Origin: Isoetes taiwanensis
Taxonomy: Eukaryota > Streptophyta > Lycopodiopsida > Isoetales > Isoetaceae
Assembly: GCA_021234155.1 (NCBI GenBank)
Contig: JAJEKV010000020.1
Coordinates: 17,479,018 to 17,543,017, forward strand
Direction of reading: 5' to 3'
Length of the DNA stretch: 64,000 nucleotides
Within the stretch, counting starts at the first letter, position 1. The number at the start of each line of letters is the position of its first letter. Both the position numbers and the translations under genes were made by a program. The notes beneath the pieces are model-generated. The model saw only the letters and a program-made list of their open reading frames with translations. It ran no database searches and was not told the DNA's origin. Shown here piece after piece: positions 22,055 to 33,518 of this stretch.

Positions 22055-24030
22055 TGTTGACCCTAAACCCGGCTTATAGGTCAACCACAAGAATCAATTC
22101 AAGTTTTCACTCAAATTGGGGTTAGAACCTCCAGGATCACTTAAGGTGATCAGTCTATGCAAGAAAATTCCAAAGATAAGTTCAAAAAGTTTGAGTTCTA
22201 TACCTTTCCCATTTTCAAAAAATGGTACCTTTGCCAAAACAATTGTAGTGTTGGGAAGCAGATAGATGTTTTGAGTCAGGATCTTTGTAGACTTGGTCAA
22301 AAAAAAAGTTGTAGGTAACCGACAACAAAGCCTCGACCAAGTCGAAACTCAATGTGAGTTATTCGAGCTCAAAGTGAGGTCAAATTTTGGTCAATAGAGG
22401 TCAAATGTAGAAAAAAAGTGATCAGGAATTGAGATTTAGAGTTGCCAATCACTTTTTTTGGGAATTTCCAAAGTAGGTAGATTGCAATGATCTTTGGGGA
22501 AGGTAGGCAAGCAGTCAAATACTAGTTTGGAGGTGTATAGGTATTTTTTGTATTTGGATTTAGCAAAATACAATCTAGACTGCTCAAACCCGAGAGCAAT
22601 TTTTTTGAATTTGAGCTACACTTGGTATTTTTGAATGATTTCAACTCCTTTGGCTTTCTTAACACCCAAAGATGAGTGGCAGACAGACCAAGGGCGCTAA
22701 AAACACCCAGAGATTTTTCTATAGAATTTTTTGTGGTGAGAATTGCTAAGGAAAATATCAGAGACAAATTCAACAACTTGACAGTCAATTTGGATTGATA
22801 TGAAGGTAGATATATCAAGATAACAACAGATAAGGATGCTTCATAGCTTCAAGTACAAGAAAATAATCATCAAAAGTCATAAGGTAATTTCTGAAAGTAA
22901 TGTCAACTAAATCTTGTAGATCCAGTCGAGGAGAGCTCAAGAACTTCAAGGATCGTCGGATCTTGCTCAAGCAATGATCAATGTATGATCTGAATACTTC
23001 TGGGCCTTCAAAAATCTTCTGTTATTGTTTCCCGGTATATATGTTTTTGATTTAACGGTTCCAGCATTTTAGGGCTTAAATTTAGGCTTGATGAGATGCT
23101 TAAGAGCGGGAAATGCAGAAATAGATAGGTTTCAGAGTTCAATGATTCCATTCCGGCGTGATTCGAGCAGGTTTCCATAATTAGGGTTCTTCGAAGGTAT
23201 TTTTCCAGAAAATCCGCGATACGATGACCGTATTTCTTGAGGTATATCCCAAGAATATGCTGTATTTATCAATTTTAGGAAGATAGGCCATGGTCCATAA
23301 GGGTACCACAAAAATAATTATGAGTCTTAACCCATTTGGGTCTATGGCAACCCTAATTTCTTTGGGGAATATTCTAGATGGGTACCGAAAATGGGATATT
23401 AATGGAACATATTTGAGTGGCATAGGTACACATAATGGTAAAGAACAAGGAGGCACAAAAGCTTGTGAAAAAAAGATTAGGCCAAGGGTATGTGGTAAGG
23501 GTGCAATATGAAGAATGAAAATAAGGCAAAGGGGTATGAAATGGGTAAGACATCCATGGGAAAACAAAATGTGGTAAGAAAGGTACTTTTGGCAAGGCAA
23601 AATATGATTTGCAAAAGGTGAGCAAAGAAGAATATGAGTGTGAGGGAAAATGACTAGGGGAAATTCAAAAAGGAAGGTGAGAATAAGATATGGGGGGGGG
23701 TAGGCAAAAAAATGGCTAAGGGATGGAACCAAATACCATGGGATCTTCTAAACTTTGAACTTCCAATCTTCAAAAAAATGCCTTCCAAACTTCTTTAACC
23801 CAGAATCTTCTAGAGCATATTCTTGACTAAGCACTTTGACCTTGAATAAAGTACCTCATGTGAGTTTTGAACCTTGAGCACTTGTTGACTTGAGAAATGA
23901 ACACCCTTTGATCTCCATATCAATGTTGACTGCCAAGAATCTTCCAAACTTTGACCTAGTATTCCAAGATAAGTTGACCTAGTTTTGAATGCATGGATCA
24001 CAAGTAGCATGTTGCCCTTTGGGGGCAACA
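22055..24030 (-). repeat. E4 5' LTR
   Basis: This is the partner of 13792-15765, with the same termini and internal signals. Differences between the two include CAGGATCTTTGTAG here for CAGATGCTGTAG there, and CCTCGACCAAGTCGAAACTC here for the CTCTGACC and CAGAGACTC wording there. These are CTG/CAG-centred changes unlike ordinary substitution. Confidence 0.93.
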
Positions 24031-26518
24031 CCTTGAGTCTCCTTTTTTGGCTTGAAGTGAGGCTTGAGGGGATGATCCCATGTTGTAAAAAGTCTCTAAT
24101 AGGTTGTTGCCATCCCTCATCAGCTTGATCTTGTGGAATTACTTCTACATGAGCTACTGCAAGTGAAGTGTCAGTAGTATCCAACTCATCTTCATGGTCA
24201 AAAAATATATAAGGCAAATAAAGGCTAGGACTTTGTACCAAATGTAATTCTTTTACAGAAATATCATAACTTTGCAACTTACAAGCCCATTTTTGGATCT
24301 TTGGCTTACTGGTTGCCTTACCAAACAGTAAACCCATTGGATTTTGCTTCATGTAGACTTGGACTTGACTCTTCAGAAGCAAGTGTCCTTGCCTATTGAT
24401 AAGGAACATGAGGGCAGCAACACTCTTTTCTATTCTGGTATATCTCTCTTCAAGAGCAGACCATTGTTTACTTGCAAACACTATGGTGTGTTTATCCTGC
24501 AAAATAGCTAATCCTATAGCCTTTTTAGTAACAGTAATATAAACTTCAAAAGGCATGTTCAGATCTGGTTTTTTCAAAAGTGTGGCTTCACATATGGATA
24601 GAATGAGAAAGTCAAAAGCCTCTTGGCATTCTGAAGTCCATGTGATAGGTATATGCTTACTTTCAGACTTAGAGAACTTACCTATCCTTGTCAATCTAGA
24701 AATGGGACTCAAAATATGGGCAAAATTAGGAATATACATCCCGAGGAAACTTGTCATACCAATAAAACTCTTAACCTGCTTTAGATTCTTGGGAGGTGCT
24801 AATTTTTTGAGGGCTTCAATCTTGTCTTGAGCAACTTGAATGCCTAGGTTGGATACTTCATGTCCTAAGAGTTGTCCTTTTGATGCAAAAAAGATGCATT
24901 TCTTTGGGTTTAGATTGACTCCTGAACTCCTGCACAAAGAACAAATTTTTGCAAGTAGCTCCACATGATTAGATGGATGAGAGCCTAGGCAAAGATCATC
25001 TAAGTACGCCCTAAACTCTTTAGCAGACATTGATTTGAAAATAACATCCATTGCCCTTTGGAAGGTAGCTGGAGCATTCACCAAACCAAAAGGCATTCTT
25101 TTCATAGCATATGTACCCCAGGGGGTGATGAAAGAAGTCTTTGGCTGGTCTTCTTCCTTAATGCTAATCTGGTTGAATCCTGAGAATCCATCCAGAAATG
25201 AGTACACTTCCTTACCTACTACAGCATATAAGATTTCTTCTAAAAAAGGCAAAGGGTAACAATCCTTGATGGTGGCTTTGTTGAGATCTCGATAATCAAT
25301 GCAAATTCTTAAAGCACCACTTTTCTTCTCCACAGGAACAATGCAAGATACCCATTCTGGATTAATGATTTCAATAATAACACCTGCATCTAACATCTTA
25401 TCCAATTCATCTTTGATTAGTCCCATCAGTGAAGCATTAATTCTTCTTAATTTTTGAAAGACAGGTTTACAACCTTCCTTGATCTTAATTTCAAATTGGC
25501 ATACCTCAGTTTTGATACCTGATAGTTCTGAATAGTCCCAAGCAAATACATCTTTCCTTTCTTCAAAAAACATTTGTATGCTCTCTCTGTTTTGATATTC
25601 AATCAGATCTCCAACAAACAGAGTTCTAGGCGTACCATTTTTTGTGATTACAATCTCCTCAATATCTTTTTTTTCTGATGCATCAATGGTCAAAATAGGA
25701 CAGAGTGCTTTTACTTCATTGTCATCAAGGTCATCTTCAGGAATAGCTCCCTCAGTTAGATGTGACATGAGAGTTTCCCTACACAGGGCATCAGCCTCAA
25801 AATTTTTTTCTCTTGGGATATGAGTGGTCTTCCATGAAGCAAAACTTAAGAGTACTCCCATTGCCTGATTCTTCAAAAGCTCCATATCTGCATTCTTTGT
25901 TTGATAATCTTTTGAAACTTGTTGGCAAATTAATTGTGAATCACCATAAATATGGATATTGGCAATATCCATAGCTTTGGCTTCCTGAAGACCTGCAATC
26001 AAACCTTTATATTCTGCTACATTAGAAGTGACTTGAGGGAAAATTCTTCCTACTTTAGCTAAGAGTTTGTGAGAGGAATCTTTCAGAATAGCAGCAGATG
26101 ATGCAACATTTAGTTTTTTAGAGATACCTCCATCAAACCATAAGAAACCTGTTGGTCCTTGTCTGCTGGGAAGTGCACACTCCATAATAAGAGGAACCAT
26201 TTCATACTTTCTTGGTCTTGTGTTTTTTATCCTGTAAGATCCTAAAGGCTCTTCAATTAGCATTTCTTTAATAAAGTTTACCTCTTCTTTGGAGTCATAG
26301 GAGCCTTCTTGGTTGTAAATTGTAGCAGTTTGAGAGCCATTGGAGATGGTACATCTCCCTTGAGACCAAACTGGCCTAGCATCTACAGTGGCTAACCATC
26401 TCCTCCCTAAGAGTAGGTCATAGATATCAGATTCATCTCCTATATCTTCAAAAGCCACTACAATAAAATTAGCAGCTACAGTTATGCCTTCTGTATTGAC
26501 AGGCACTTTAGTCACCAC
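24031..26518 (-). CDS. pol: E3 pol: protease C-half, archaeal RNase H, RT, degenerate RNase H
   Basis: This is the longest open frame in the window: 902 codons from 26518, of which the first about 829 are element coding. The remainder (23810-24030) is read from the E4 LTR and is not native. The order is DIYDLLLGRRW (protease, near residue 35) and archaeal-type RNase H with Asp129, Glu169, Asp192 and Asp243. RT then has [15 protein letters not shown] and YLDD at 505-508. The second RNase H (residues 655-730) has Glu697 but lacks the usual Asp residues. One continuous frame proves that the RNase H-before-RT order is translated as a single polyprotein. The start codon is arbitrary. Confidence 0.92.
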
Positions 26519-26705
26519 ACACCAATAGGAGTAATTTTAGCATTATAAAAAGATCTTAATAATATAGAAGCTTTCTTGTCCACCTCGAAACCACAATTCT
26601 TCATAATGTGATATGGCATGATGTTTAGGGGGGATCCCCCATCAAGTAATACATTTGAAAAGGTATAACCTCCTAAGGCAGCTGAACATGTAAATGCCCC
26701 AGGGT
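26512..26705 (-). pseudogene. pol: E3 protease N-terminal part, cut by E5
   Basis: It encodes PGAFTCSAALGGYTFSNV and the active-site LLDGGSPLNIMP. It is joined to the 902-codon frame by a two-base duplication (CACACACC near 26516) that shifts the frame. The E5 insertion at 26706 removes the preceding gag linker, which continues at 44473. The first codons of the open frame (26706-26718) come from the E5 LTR. Confidence 0.85.
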
Positions 26706-28451
26706 TGTTGACCCTCAACCTGGCCTAGAGAGTCAAACACAAGAAGCCAACTTGAGTTTTCACTCAAGTTGGAGTTAGAACCTCCTCACTTAAGGTGATC
26801 AATCTACACAAGAATTTTCCAAAGAAGAAGCTAAGTTATAGAGTTTTCATACTTTTCCCAATTCTGGATTTTGGACTCCTTGCTCAAATCGACACAGATC
26901 TCGTATGCAGATCGATTTTCAAGGTCAGATGCCTGTGACTTACTCAGAAAAGTTGTAGGCAAGCAAAGGTAAAGATCTTGACCAAGTCCGAGTCTTGATT
27001 TGTGAGATATTCGATCTCAAAGTTGGGTCAATTTTTGGTCAATACCAGTCAATATTACAAACAGAGCTCAGAGTTTTGTAACTTGAGTTGTAGGTTGAAA
27101 TTTAAAGAAATTCCAAAACTAGGATGCTCTATAGACTTCAAAGGTAAGGTGCATGCTGTCAAATCATAATTTGAATCCCTAAAACTATTTTTTTGGCACT
27201 GTTTTGTAGATATCAGTCTAGGTTTGTATCAGACAGAATGCAAAAAATGATAACTCGAGTCTGAGATGGATTTTTTCTGAAATTTTTGTGCACACAGGTG
27301 CAAATAAATAGGGATACGAAGTGCAAATGGTCTTATGCAAGAAAAAATAGGGGAATTCTTTTATGTAAAAATGTTTGTGATGCAAAAATGCTAAAGGATC
27401 ATGACAGTAGACTTTTTGAATACTTGGCAATCAATTTTCATTGATATGAAGGTAATAGAAGGTGAATAAGGATCTTAGGAACATATATCAATCAATAATG
27501 TAGCTCAGGAGGTCAATAATAGTATCAAAGTCAATAGTATCAGTCCAATCTTCTCAGATTAAACCGTGGAACACTCAGAAACTTCAAGAACGTCTTCAGA
27601 TCATGCTCAGCATGTATCAATGTCGAGGTTTGATGCGTCTGGGCCTTCAAAAATTCTCTGTGTCGATCACCCCAGTTATATTTTCAAATTTTTATAGATC
27701 CAGAATCTTAGGCTTTGATTATGGGTTTGTTTGGTAGCTAAGAGGCGGGAAGAGAAGATTCAGGAGGAATTTAAGGCAGAAACAGAAGCCCCTGGCCGAT
27801 TCGAAGGAGTTTTCTAATTTTAGGGTTCGTGGAGGGAATCTCGCGAGCATCTTTCGAGTATATTTGGAGATTCCGGCCTTTTAAAAATTCAATTTTCAAT
27901 GGTGTAAGTGGGAAAATGAACCTTTGGTTTTTTTGGGATCTCCTAGGAATCTTTGAGGATGCCCTCCAAAAGGTTGGGAGCATATCTGGCCTTGCCACGT
28001 GGCATATGGCATCCTTATGGCATCTAGAATGATACCTAGGTTATTCACCTAGAGTTTTGACATAGAATTTATTTTCCAAACGAAAGGGCAAAAAGTAGGA
28101 TGGCATATGAAATAGAAAGGAGTTTGTGATAGAATGAGAGTGGGGTTGAGGAATCAAGGCAAAAAATGAGAGAGGGCATGGAGAAATGTGAAGGGGAATA
28201 ATTTAGGGGCAAAAGATTCTAGTTTACCATGGGGTCTTCCAAACTCTAGCTTCCAATCTTCAAAAAGGTATCTTCCAAACTTCTTACCCAAAACCTTATA
28301 AGCATCCTTTGACCTCAAATGAAGCATTTCTTATGAGAGTTGACCTTGAAGATAAAGATCCCTTGACCTTCACACCAATGTTGACTACCAAGTCTCCCTA
28401 ACTCTTAGCAAACAAGCCAATAAATTAGTATGTTGCCCTTTGGGGGCAACA
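26706..28451 (-). repeat. E5 3' LTR
   Basis: The termini are TGTTGACCC and GGGCAACA. A perfect palindrome GCCACGTGGC (G-box core) lies at 27994-28003 and also in the partner LTR. A TATA-like box (minus AATATAACTGGGG) lies near 27670. Four bases (AGAT) next to the U5 stem-loop near 26780 are missing relative to the partner. Confidence 0.92.
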
Positions 28452-29302
28452 TCTCGCCAAAACAAGAAAATGGCTGGTCCCCTCAGCCATAAAGGGTCTT
28501 CATATCTGCTCAAAAGTGTATGAATGAGGATTATGGTAGAAAGAGAATGTGAGGTGCAAGTGTTGATGGAATGGAGGTGAATATGGTGGTGTGGAGAAGT
28601 GAGTGAAAGAGAGGTAAAAATGAGTGTAAACATGGTGAAGTGGTGGTGGAAGTAGAGTGTATGAGGTGGGATGAATGTGTAAATGTTTGAATTTCGCCAA
28701 AACAAGAAAATGTGTGAAGAATGAGTATGGATATGGTAGGATAGTGATGGAGGTAGAGTGTACAAAGTGAGGTGAAAGTGAGATCTCGCCAAAACAAAAA
28801 AATGTATGCATTCCTGACCCTTGAAAAATGCAACTCTGCTATGGTGGTGAAGCTGAACTGCAGAGTGCTTCTTTTTGGGAATGAGAACAAGAGTAAAAAG
28901 TCTGAATGGATGGCAGGACCACTTGTGGCAGATGAATAAAGATGGAGAAAGGATGCACCTGTCATGGAAACATACAAACAAATTAAACTTGATTCTTGCA
29001 ACTCTGCTATGATGGTGAAGCTGAATTTGCAGAGTGCACATTTGGGGGGATAAAATGAAAGAGCATGACTGAATGGAGGGCAGGACCACAATGAGACAGG
29101 TGAATGAAAATGGACAAAGGGTGCTCCTGCAAATGACACTTGGCAATTAATAAAAATCCCTGTTTTGAAACTATTTGATGGCTCATCCTTCATACTGACT
29201 AATCTGCAAACATAAACTTAATGAAGACATTAGTTCTAAATTTAAGACAAAGTGGAATCCAACCTATCTAGTATCTAACTTTAATTCTAACTTGTTTAAA
29301 TT
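28452..29302 (-). other. E5 3' spacer
   Basis: It carries three copies of the TTTTCTTGTTTTGGCGAGA-type motif (adjacent to the LTR at 28452, near 28693 and near 28785). Two G-poor sense-strand tracts lie between them, with two GCAGAGTTGCA-type elements near 28830 and 29000. Frames 28385-29146 and 28531-29193 span it because of composition. They encode no recognisable envelope or other domain. Confidence 0.65.
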
Positions 29303-30847
29303 CTAGAGCATAAAAAGGGACAAGCAAATGTGCTGATCCCAGTACCTCTTCAAGTGAATAGTGTTGATAGGATTTGGGAGTGACAAACCTGAAGTTAATT
29401 CCTTTAGCCAATATGAATTGGTGCCTGCAGGTTCCAACACTTCATAGGGTCCCTCCCAAAGATTCTCAAACTTACTGGCCGAGTCCTCCCTTGATTTATT
29501 CCATTTCAGAACTAATTCTCCAGTCTTGAAGATCCCTTGTATTTTATGAGCAGCTTTGAAAGCTGCCAAATCCTTGGCTTTTTTAAGTAAGTTAGCATTC
29601 TCAGCTTCCATTCTATATTCTTCTAAATGCAGTAAGGTATCCAATCTTTCCTGCAAAGCATGCTCAAAAGGCAAACACAGCTTATGAGCTAACCTCAGAG
29701 ATGGAAGCTCAAGCTCTACTGGAAGCACAGCTTCAATTCCATAAACTAAGTTAAAAGGGGTATGAGTGGTTGCTGCTTTAATGGTAACTCTATAAGCCCA
29801 TAGGGCATCCACCAGTTTAACATGCCAATCCTTTTGATTATCATCCACTGTTTTCTGCAAAATGCCCTTCAAAACTTTATTAGTAGCTTCTGCTTGACCA
29901 TTACCTTGGGGATAGTAGGAGGAACTCTTGGTATGTTTGACTTTAAGAATGGCCAATAAATTAGCAATAACTTCATTCACAAAAGGGGTGCCTCTATCAG
30001 AATGTAATTGTAAAGGAATACCAAACCGTGCACAAATATACTCATGTAAGAACTTTGCTGTTGTGATGGCATTAGCCTGTCTCAAAGGAATTGCCTCTGC
30101 CCATTTGGTGAAATAATCTGTAGCTACAATAATATGCTGATGTTGTCCTGCAGAAGAGGGATTAATAGGACCAATATAATCTAATCCCCAAATTTGGAAG
30201 GGCCCTGGAGAAATTATGGGGTTTAGTGCAGCTGGGAGAAGGATCCTTTTGCCAAATATTTGGCACTTGTGGCAAGATTTTATAGCAGTATAGCAATCTT
30301 TAAATATTGTAGGCCAATAATATCCTGACCTGAGAATTTTTTTGGCAGTAGTATCTCCAGCAAAATGGCCTCCACATATTCCTTCATGCATTTCTCTAAT
30401 GATCAAGGCAGATTCTTCTTCATTGACGCACCTTAATAATAGTCCATCCCTGTTGACTTTACATAAAACATCATTAATCATTTTGAACTGCCTGCACCTT
30501 TCTTTAAATCTCCTTTGCTGGCTCGAGGTCAATCCTGAGGGCATCTCCTTAAATTGTAGAAAATTCTTTATAGGTAGCTGCCAATCTTGTTGGCCCTGCT
30601 CATCATCATCTGCCTGTAAATAAGCTAAGGCATCCACAAAGTCAACAACTTCTACTACATCTTCATGGTCAAAGAAGATATAAGGTAAGTAAAGACTGGG
30701 ACTCTTCACTTGATGTAACTCTTTTATAGAAATATCAAAGGTTTGTAACTTGCAAGCCCACCTTTGAATTTTTGGTTTAGAAGTAGCCTTACCAAATAAC
30801 AAACCTGTTGGATTTTGCTTCATATAAACTTGAACTGAACTCTTCAA
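29303..30847 (-). CDS. pol: E5 RNase H C-terminus and complete integrase
   Basis: This is a 514-codon open frame. Residues 1-50 finish the degenerate RNase H (VYMKQNPTGLLFGKATSKPK). The integrase zinc site is His154, His161, Cys192 and Cys195. The catalytic triad is Asp223 (GLDYIGP), Asp284 (HSDRGTPF) and Glu320 (GQAEATNK), with exactly 35 residues between the last two. The GPY module is at 466-468 and the frame ends at LKRYWDQHICLSLFML. No chromodomain follows. A single stop at about 30848 separates it from RT (AATAATTAATG for a short Leu-rich stretch), so one or two base changes account for the split. Confidence 0.92.
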   Translation of the reverse strand: MKSSVQVYMKQNPTGLLFGKATSKPKIQRWACKLQTFDISIKELHQVKSPSLYLPYIFFDHEDVVEVVDFVDALAYLQADDDEQGQQDWQLPIKNFLQFKEMPSGLTSSQQRRFKERCRQFKMINDVLCKVNRDGLLLRCVNEEESALIIREMHEGICGGHFAGDTTAKKILRSGYYWPTIFKDCYTAIKSCHKCQIFGKRILLPAALNPIISPGPFQIWGLDYIGPINPSSAGQHQHIIVATDYFTKWAEAIPLRQANAITTAKFLHEYICARFGIPLQLHSDRGTPFVNEVIANLLAILKVKHTKSSSYYPQGNGQAEATNKVLKGILQKTVDDNQKDWHVKLVDALWAYRVTIKAATTHTPFNLVYGIEAVLPVELELPSLRLAHKLCLPFEHALQERLDTLLHLEEYRMEAENANLLKKAKDLAAFKAAHKIQGIFKTGELVLKWNKSREDSASKFENLWEGPYEVLEPAGTNSYWLKELTSGLSLPNPINTIHLKRYWDQHICLSLFML

Positions 30848-30850
30848 TAA

Positions 30851-31897
30851 TTAATGACCTTGTCTGTCAATGAGAAACATGAGAGCAGCAGCACTTTTCT
30901 CCACTCTGGTGTATTTTTCTTCAGTTGAACTCCACTGTTTGCAGGCAAAAGCTATGGTGTGCTTGTCCTGCAGAATAGCTAAGCCTATGGCCTTTTTAGT
31001 AATAGTAATGTAGACCTCAAATGGCTTGGCCAAATCTGGTTTTTTTAGGAGAGTTGCTTCACAAATGGACTTTATAAGCAACTCAAAAGACTCTTGGCAA
31101 TCTGATGACCATGTGACAGGAACATACTTGCTCTCAGATTTGGAAATCCTGCCTATTCTTGTCAGCTTCGAAATAGGACTTATAATGTGAGCAAAATTAG
31201 GAATATACATCCTGAGAAAACTAGTCATGCCAATAAAACTTTTGACCTGCTTCAAGTTTTTGGGGGGCACCAGTTTTTTGAGAGCTTCAACCTTTTCTTG
31301 TGCCACCTGTATACCATTGTTGGATACCTCGTGTCCCAAAAGTTGTCCTTTGGATGCAAAAAAAATACATTTCTTTGGATTAAGGTTGACTCCAGATTCC
31401 CTACACAAAGAACATATTTTTGCCAACAATTCCAAATGATTAGTAGGGTGAGATCCTAAACAAAGGTCATCCAAATAAACTCTGAATTCTTGAGGAGACA
31501 TAGGCCTAAAAAATCCTTCCATGGCTCTCTGGAAAGTAGCAGGTGCATTCATTAGTCCAAAAGGCATTCTTTTCATTGCATAAGTTCCCCAAGGGGTAAT
31601 AAAAGAGGTCTTGGGTTGGTCTTCTTCTTTAATACTAATCTGATTGAATCCTGAGAAGCCATCTAAAAATGAGTACACCTCTTTACCTGCTACAGCATAT
31701 AAGATCTCTTCTAAGAAAGGCAAAGGGTAACAATCTTTGATGGTAGCTTTGTTGAGGTCTCGATAGTCAATGCAAATTCTTAAAGCACCACTTTTTTTCT
31801 CCACAGGAACAATACAAGATACCCATTCTGGATTAATAATTTCAATAATAACACCTGCATCCAACATCTTATCCAATTCATCTTTAATTAGTCCCAT
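30851..31897 (-). CDS. pol: E5 reverse transcriptase and RNase H N-terminal part
   Basis: A 348-codon frame runs from MGLIKDELDKMLDAG. It includes [87 protein letters not shown] and FEVYITITKKAIGLAILQDK, ending ALMFLIDRQGH. The N-terminal palm residues just before it are in the next frame (31908-32800), separated by a short deletion near 31915 (CTTCTTTTTGAAAAAC for the longer CTTCTTAATTTTTGAAAAAC-type wording). Confidence 0.9.
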   Translation of the reverse strand: MGLIKDELDKMLDAGVIIEIINPEWVSCIVPVEKKSGALRICIDYRDLNKATIKDCYPLPFLEEILYAVAGKEVYSFLDGFSGFNQISIKEEDQPKTSFITPWGTYAMKRMPFGLMNAPATFQRAMEGFFRPMSPQEFRVYLDDLCLGSHPTNHLELLAKICSLCRESGVNLNPKKCIFFASKGQLLGHEVSNNGIQVAQEKVEALKKLVPPKNLKQVKSFIGMTSFLRMYIPNFAHIISPISKLTRIGRISKSESKYVPVTWSSDCQESFELLIKSICEATLLKKPDLAKPFEVYITITKKAIGLAILQDKHTIAFACKQWSSTEEKYTRVEKSAAALMFLIDRQGH

Positions 31898-31907
31898 TAG
31901 TGAAGCA

Positions 31908-32800
31908 TTAATCCTTCTTTTTGAAAAACAGGTTTACAACCTTCTTTATCTTAATTTCAAATTGACATACATCAGTTTTGATACCTGATAGCTCTGAATA
32001 ATCCCAAGCAAATACATCTTTCCTTTCTTCAAAAAACACTTGTATGTTCTCTTTGTTTTGATATTCAATCAAATCCCCAACAAACAAGGTTCGAGTCTTA
32101 CCATTCTTAGTGATTACAATCTCTTCAGTCTCCTTTTTTTCTGATGCATCAATGGTCAAAATAGGACAGAGTGCTTTTACCTCATTGTCATCAAGATCAT
32201 CTTCAGGAATAGCTCCCTCAGTTAAATGTGACATGAGAGTCTCCCTACACAAAGCATCAGCTTCAAAATTCTGTTCCATGGGGATATGAGTGATTTCCCA
32301 TGAAGCAAAACTCGAGAGCACTCCCATTGCTTGATTCTTCAAGAGCTCCATATCTGCATTTTTTGTTTGATAGTCTCCTGAAACTTGTCTGCAGATTAAT
32401 TGTGAATCACCATAAATGTGAATATTGGCAATATTCATAGATTTAGCTTCCTGGAGACCTGCAATCAAAGCTTTATATTCTGCCACATTAGAAGTGACTT
32501 GAGGAAAGATCCTTCCTACTTTAGCTAAAAGTTTGTGAGAAGAGTCTTTCAAAATAGCAACAGATGATGCAACATTTAATTTTTTAGAGATACCTCCATC
32601 AAACCATAAGAACCCTATTGGTCCTTGTATGCTGAGAGGTGCACTTTCCATAATAAGAGGAACCATCTCATATTTTCTTGGTCTTATATTTTTTACCCTG
32701 TAAGATCCCAAAGGTTCTTCAATTAGCATTTCTTTAATAAAATGTACCTCTTCCTTGGAGTCATAGGAGCCCTCTTGGTTATAAATTGTAGCAGTCTGAG
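31908..32800 (-). CDS. pol: E5 protease C-end and archaeal-type RNase H, cut by the copia insertion
   Basis: The frame covers TATIYNQEGSYDSKEEV (downstream of protease), LWFDGGISKKLNVASS, TSNVAEYKALIAGLQEA, NIHIYGDSQLICRQVSGDYQ and NFEADALCRETL, so all four acidic residues of the RNase H are intact. It ends in the RT N-terminal region (DVCQFEIKIKK). The frame is broken at its start by the copia element, which entered the SNGSQTATIYNQ codons; the missing part is at 38452-38874. The first codons of the open frame (MTHIFN) come from the copia LTR. Confidence 0.9.
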
Positions 32801-33484
32801 TGTTGAAAATGTGAGTCATGTCATATTATAAGGAAGTTAGAAAATTGTCATCTTATATTCATGAGAAGCAGTGGCAGTGAATATATTGCAGCTATAAAAA
32901 AAAAAACAACCTATGAGAAGCAGTGGCAGTAGGTTGTAAAGTCAAGCACAGTTGAAGATGCAAACGAATGCATATAAGTGCTTTATACATATAAGTGCTT
33001 TATGTACTTTATGTGCTTTTCTAAAGCAGGTATGTGAGATAAATCGAAAGTAGCAGATTTCCTTAACCAAGCCTGTGGGATATAGTTCAATAGACAACAG
33101 CCTCAGATTGGAAAGTATGAATGATGCCTTAACCGCCGGACAGTTCTATTATAAGGTGAAGCAGAGTCTTAAAGAATGATTGGGGGTCCAAGGATGGCTT
33201 GATCCGTCTCATATATCAGGAGAATGGAGGCAGTCAATCCCGCTGCTACAGTGATCGTTTGAAATATTTTGTATTGGGATTTTAATGCTTGAAGAATTAT
33301 ATTCCAAGTTGACTAGTGCTTACTTGTTGGTTTTTTGAGGATTGATTTGAGCAAGGAATTATTGACCATAATGTGGCTTCCTTGCTGGTGTAAAGGATAT
33401 GATTGAAAGCCTGAATTATCATAAGAGAAAAGTTGAATGACATCTTTGCTAGGATAAGATTAAACGTGTTGTCTAGTTCTAACA
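32801..33484 (+). repeat. Copia 5' LTR
   Basis: It begins TGTTGAAAATG and ends TTCTAACA. Two GAGAAGCAGTGGCAGT repeats lie near 32861 and 32913 around a poly-A run. ATATAAGTGCTTTAT is repeated near 32972 and 32989. A palindromic stem like those of the gypsy LTRs is absent. Confidence 0.95.
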
Positions 33485-33485
33485 G

Positions 33486-33499
33486 TGGTATCAGAGCCA
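33486..33499 (+). promoter_or_regulatory. Copia primer-binding site (initiator tRNA-Met)
   Basis: TGGTATCAGAGCCA starts one base after the LTR. It is the standard plant copia PBS, complementary to the 3' end of initiator tRNA-Met. Confidence 0.95.
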
Positions 33500-33518
33500 A
33501 TAAATCCAGGAAAGCAAG

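Larger units (their letters stand above)
13792..24030 (-). mobile_element. E4: complete Ty3/gypsy retrotransposon, family B (10,239 bp)
   Basis: Both LTRs (1974 and 1976 bp), the PBS, gag and pol are present. The 5-bp target-site duplication CCTTG flanks it (13787-13791 and 24031-24035). The flanking E3 sequence joins exactly across it (ATTTATCCTTG / AGTCTCC, as in uninterrupted E2). The LTRs look nearly identical by eye, with most differences being indels at CTG/CAG sites and homopolymers, so the insertion is recent. All its genes are nonetheless broken many times, again mostly at CTG/CAG. Confidence 0.93.

Noticed and set aside
28690-28800. Short regularly repeated motifs as a CRISPR-like array
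   Set aside because: Two or three degenerate copies with irregular spacing in a plant retrotransposon spacer; no array structure.
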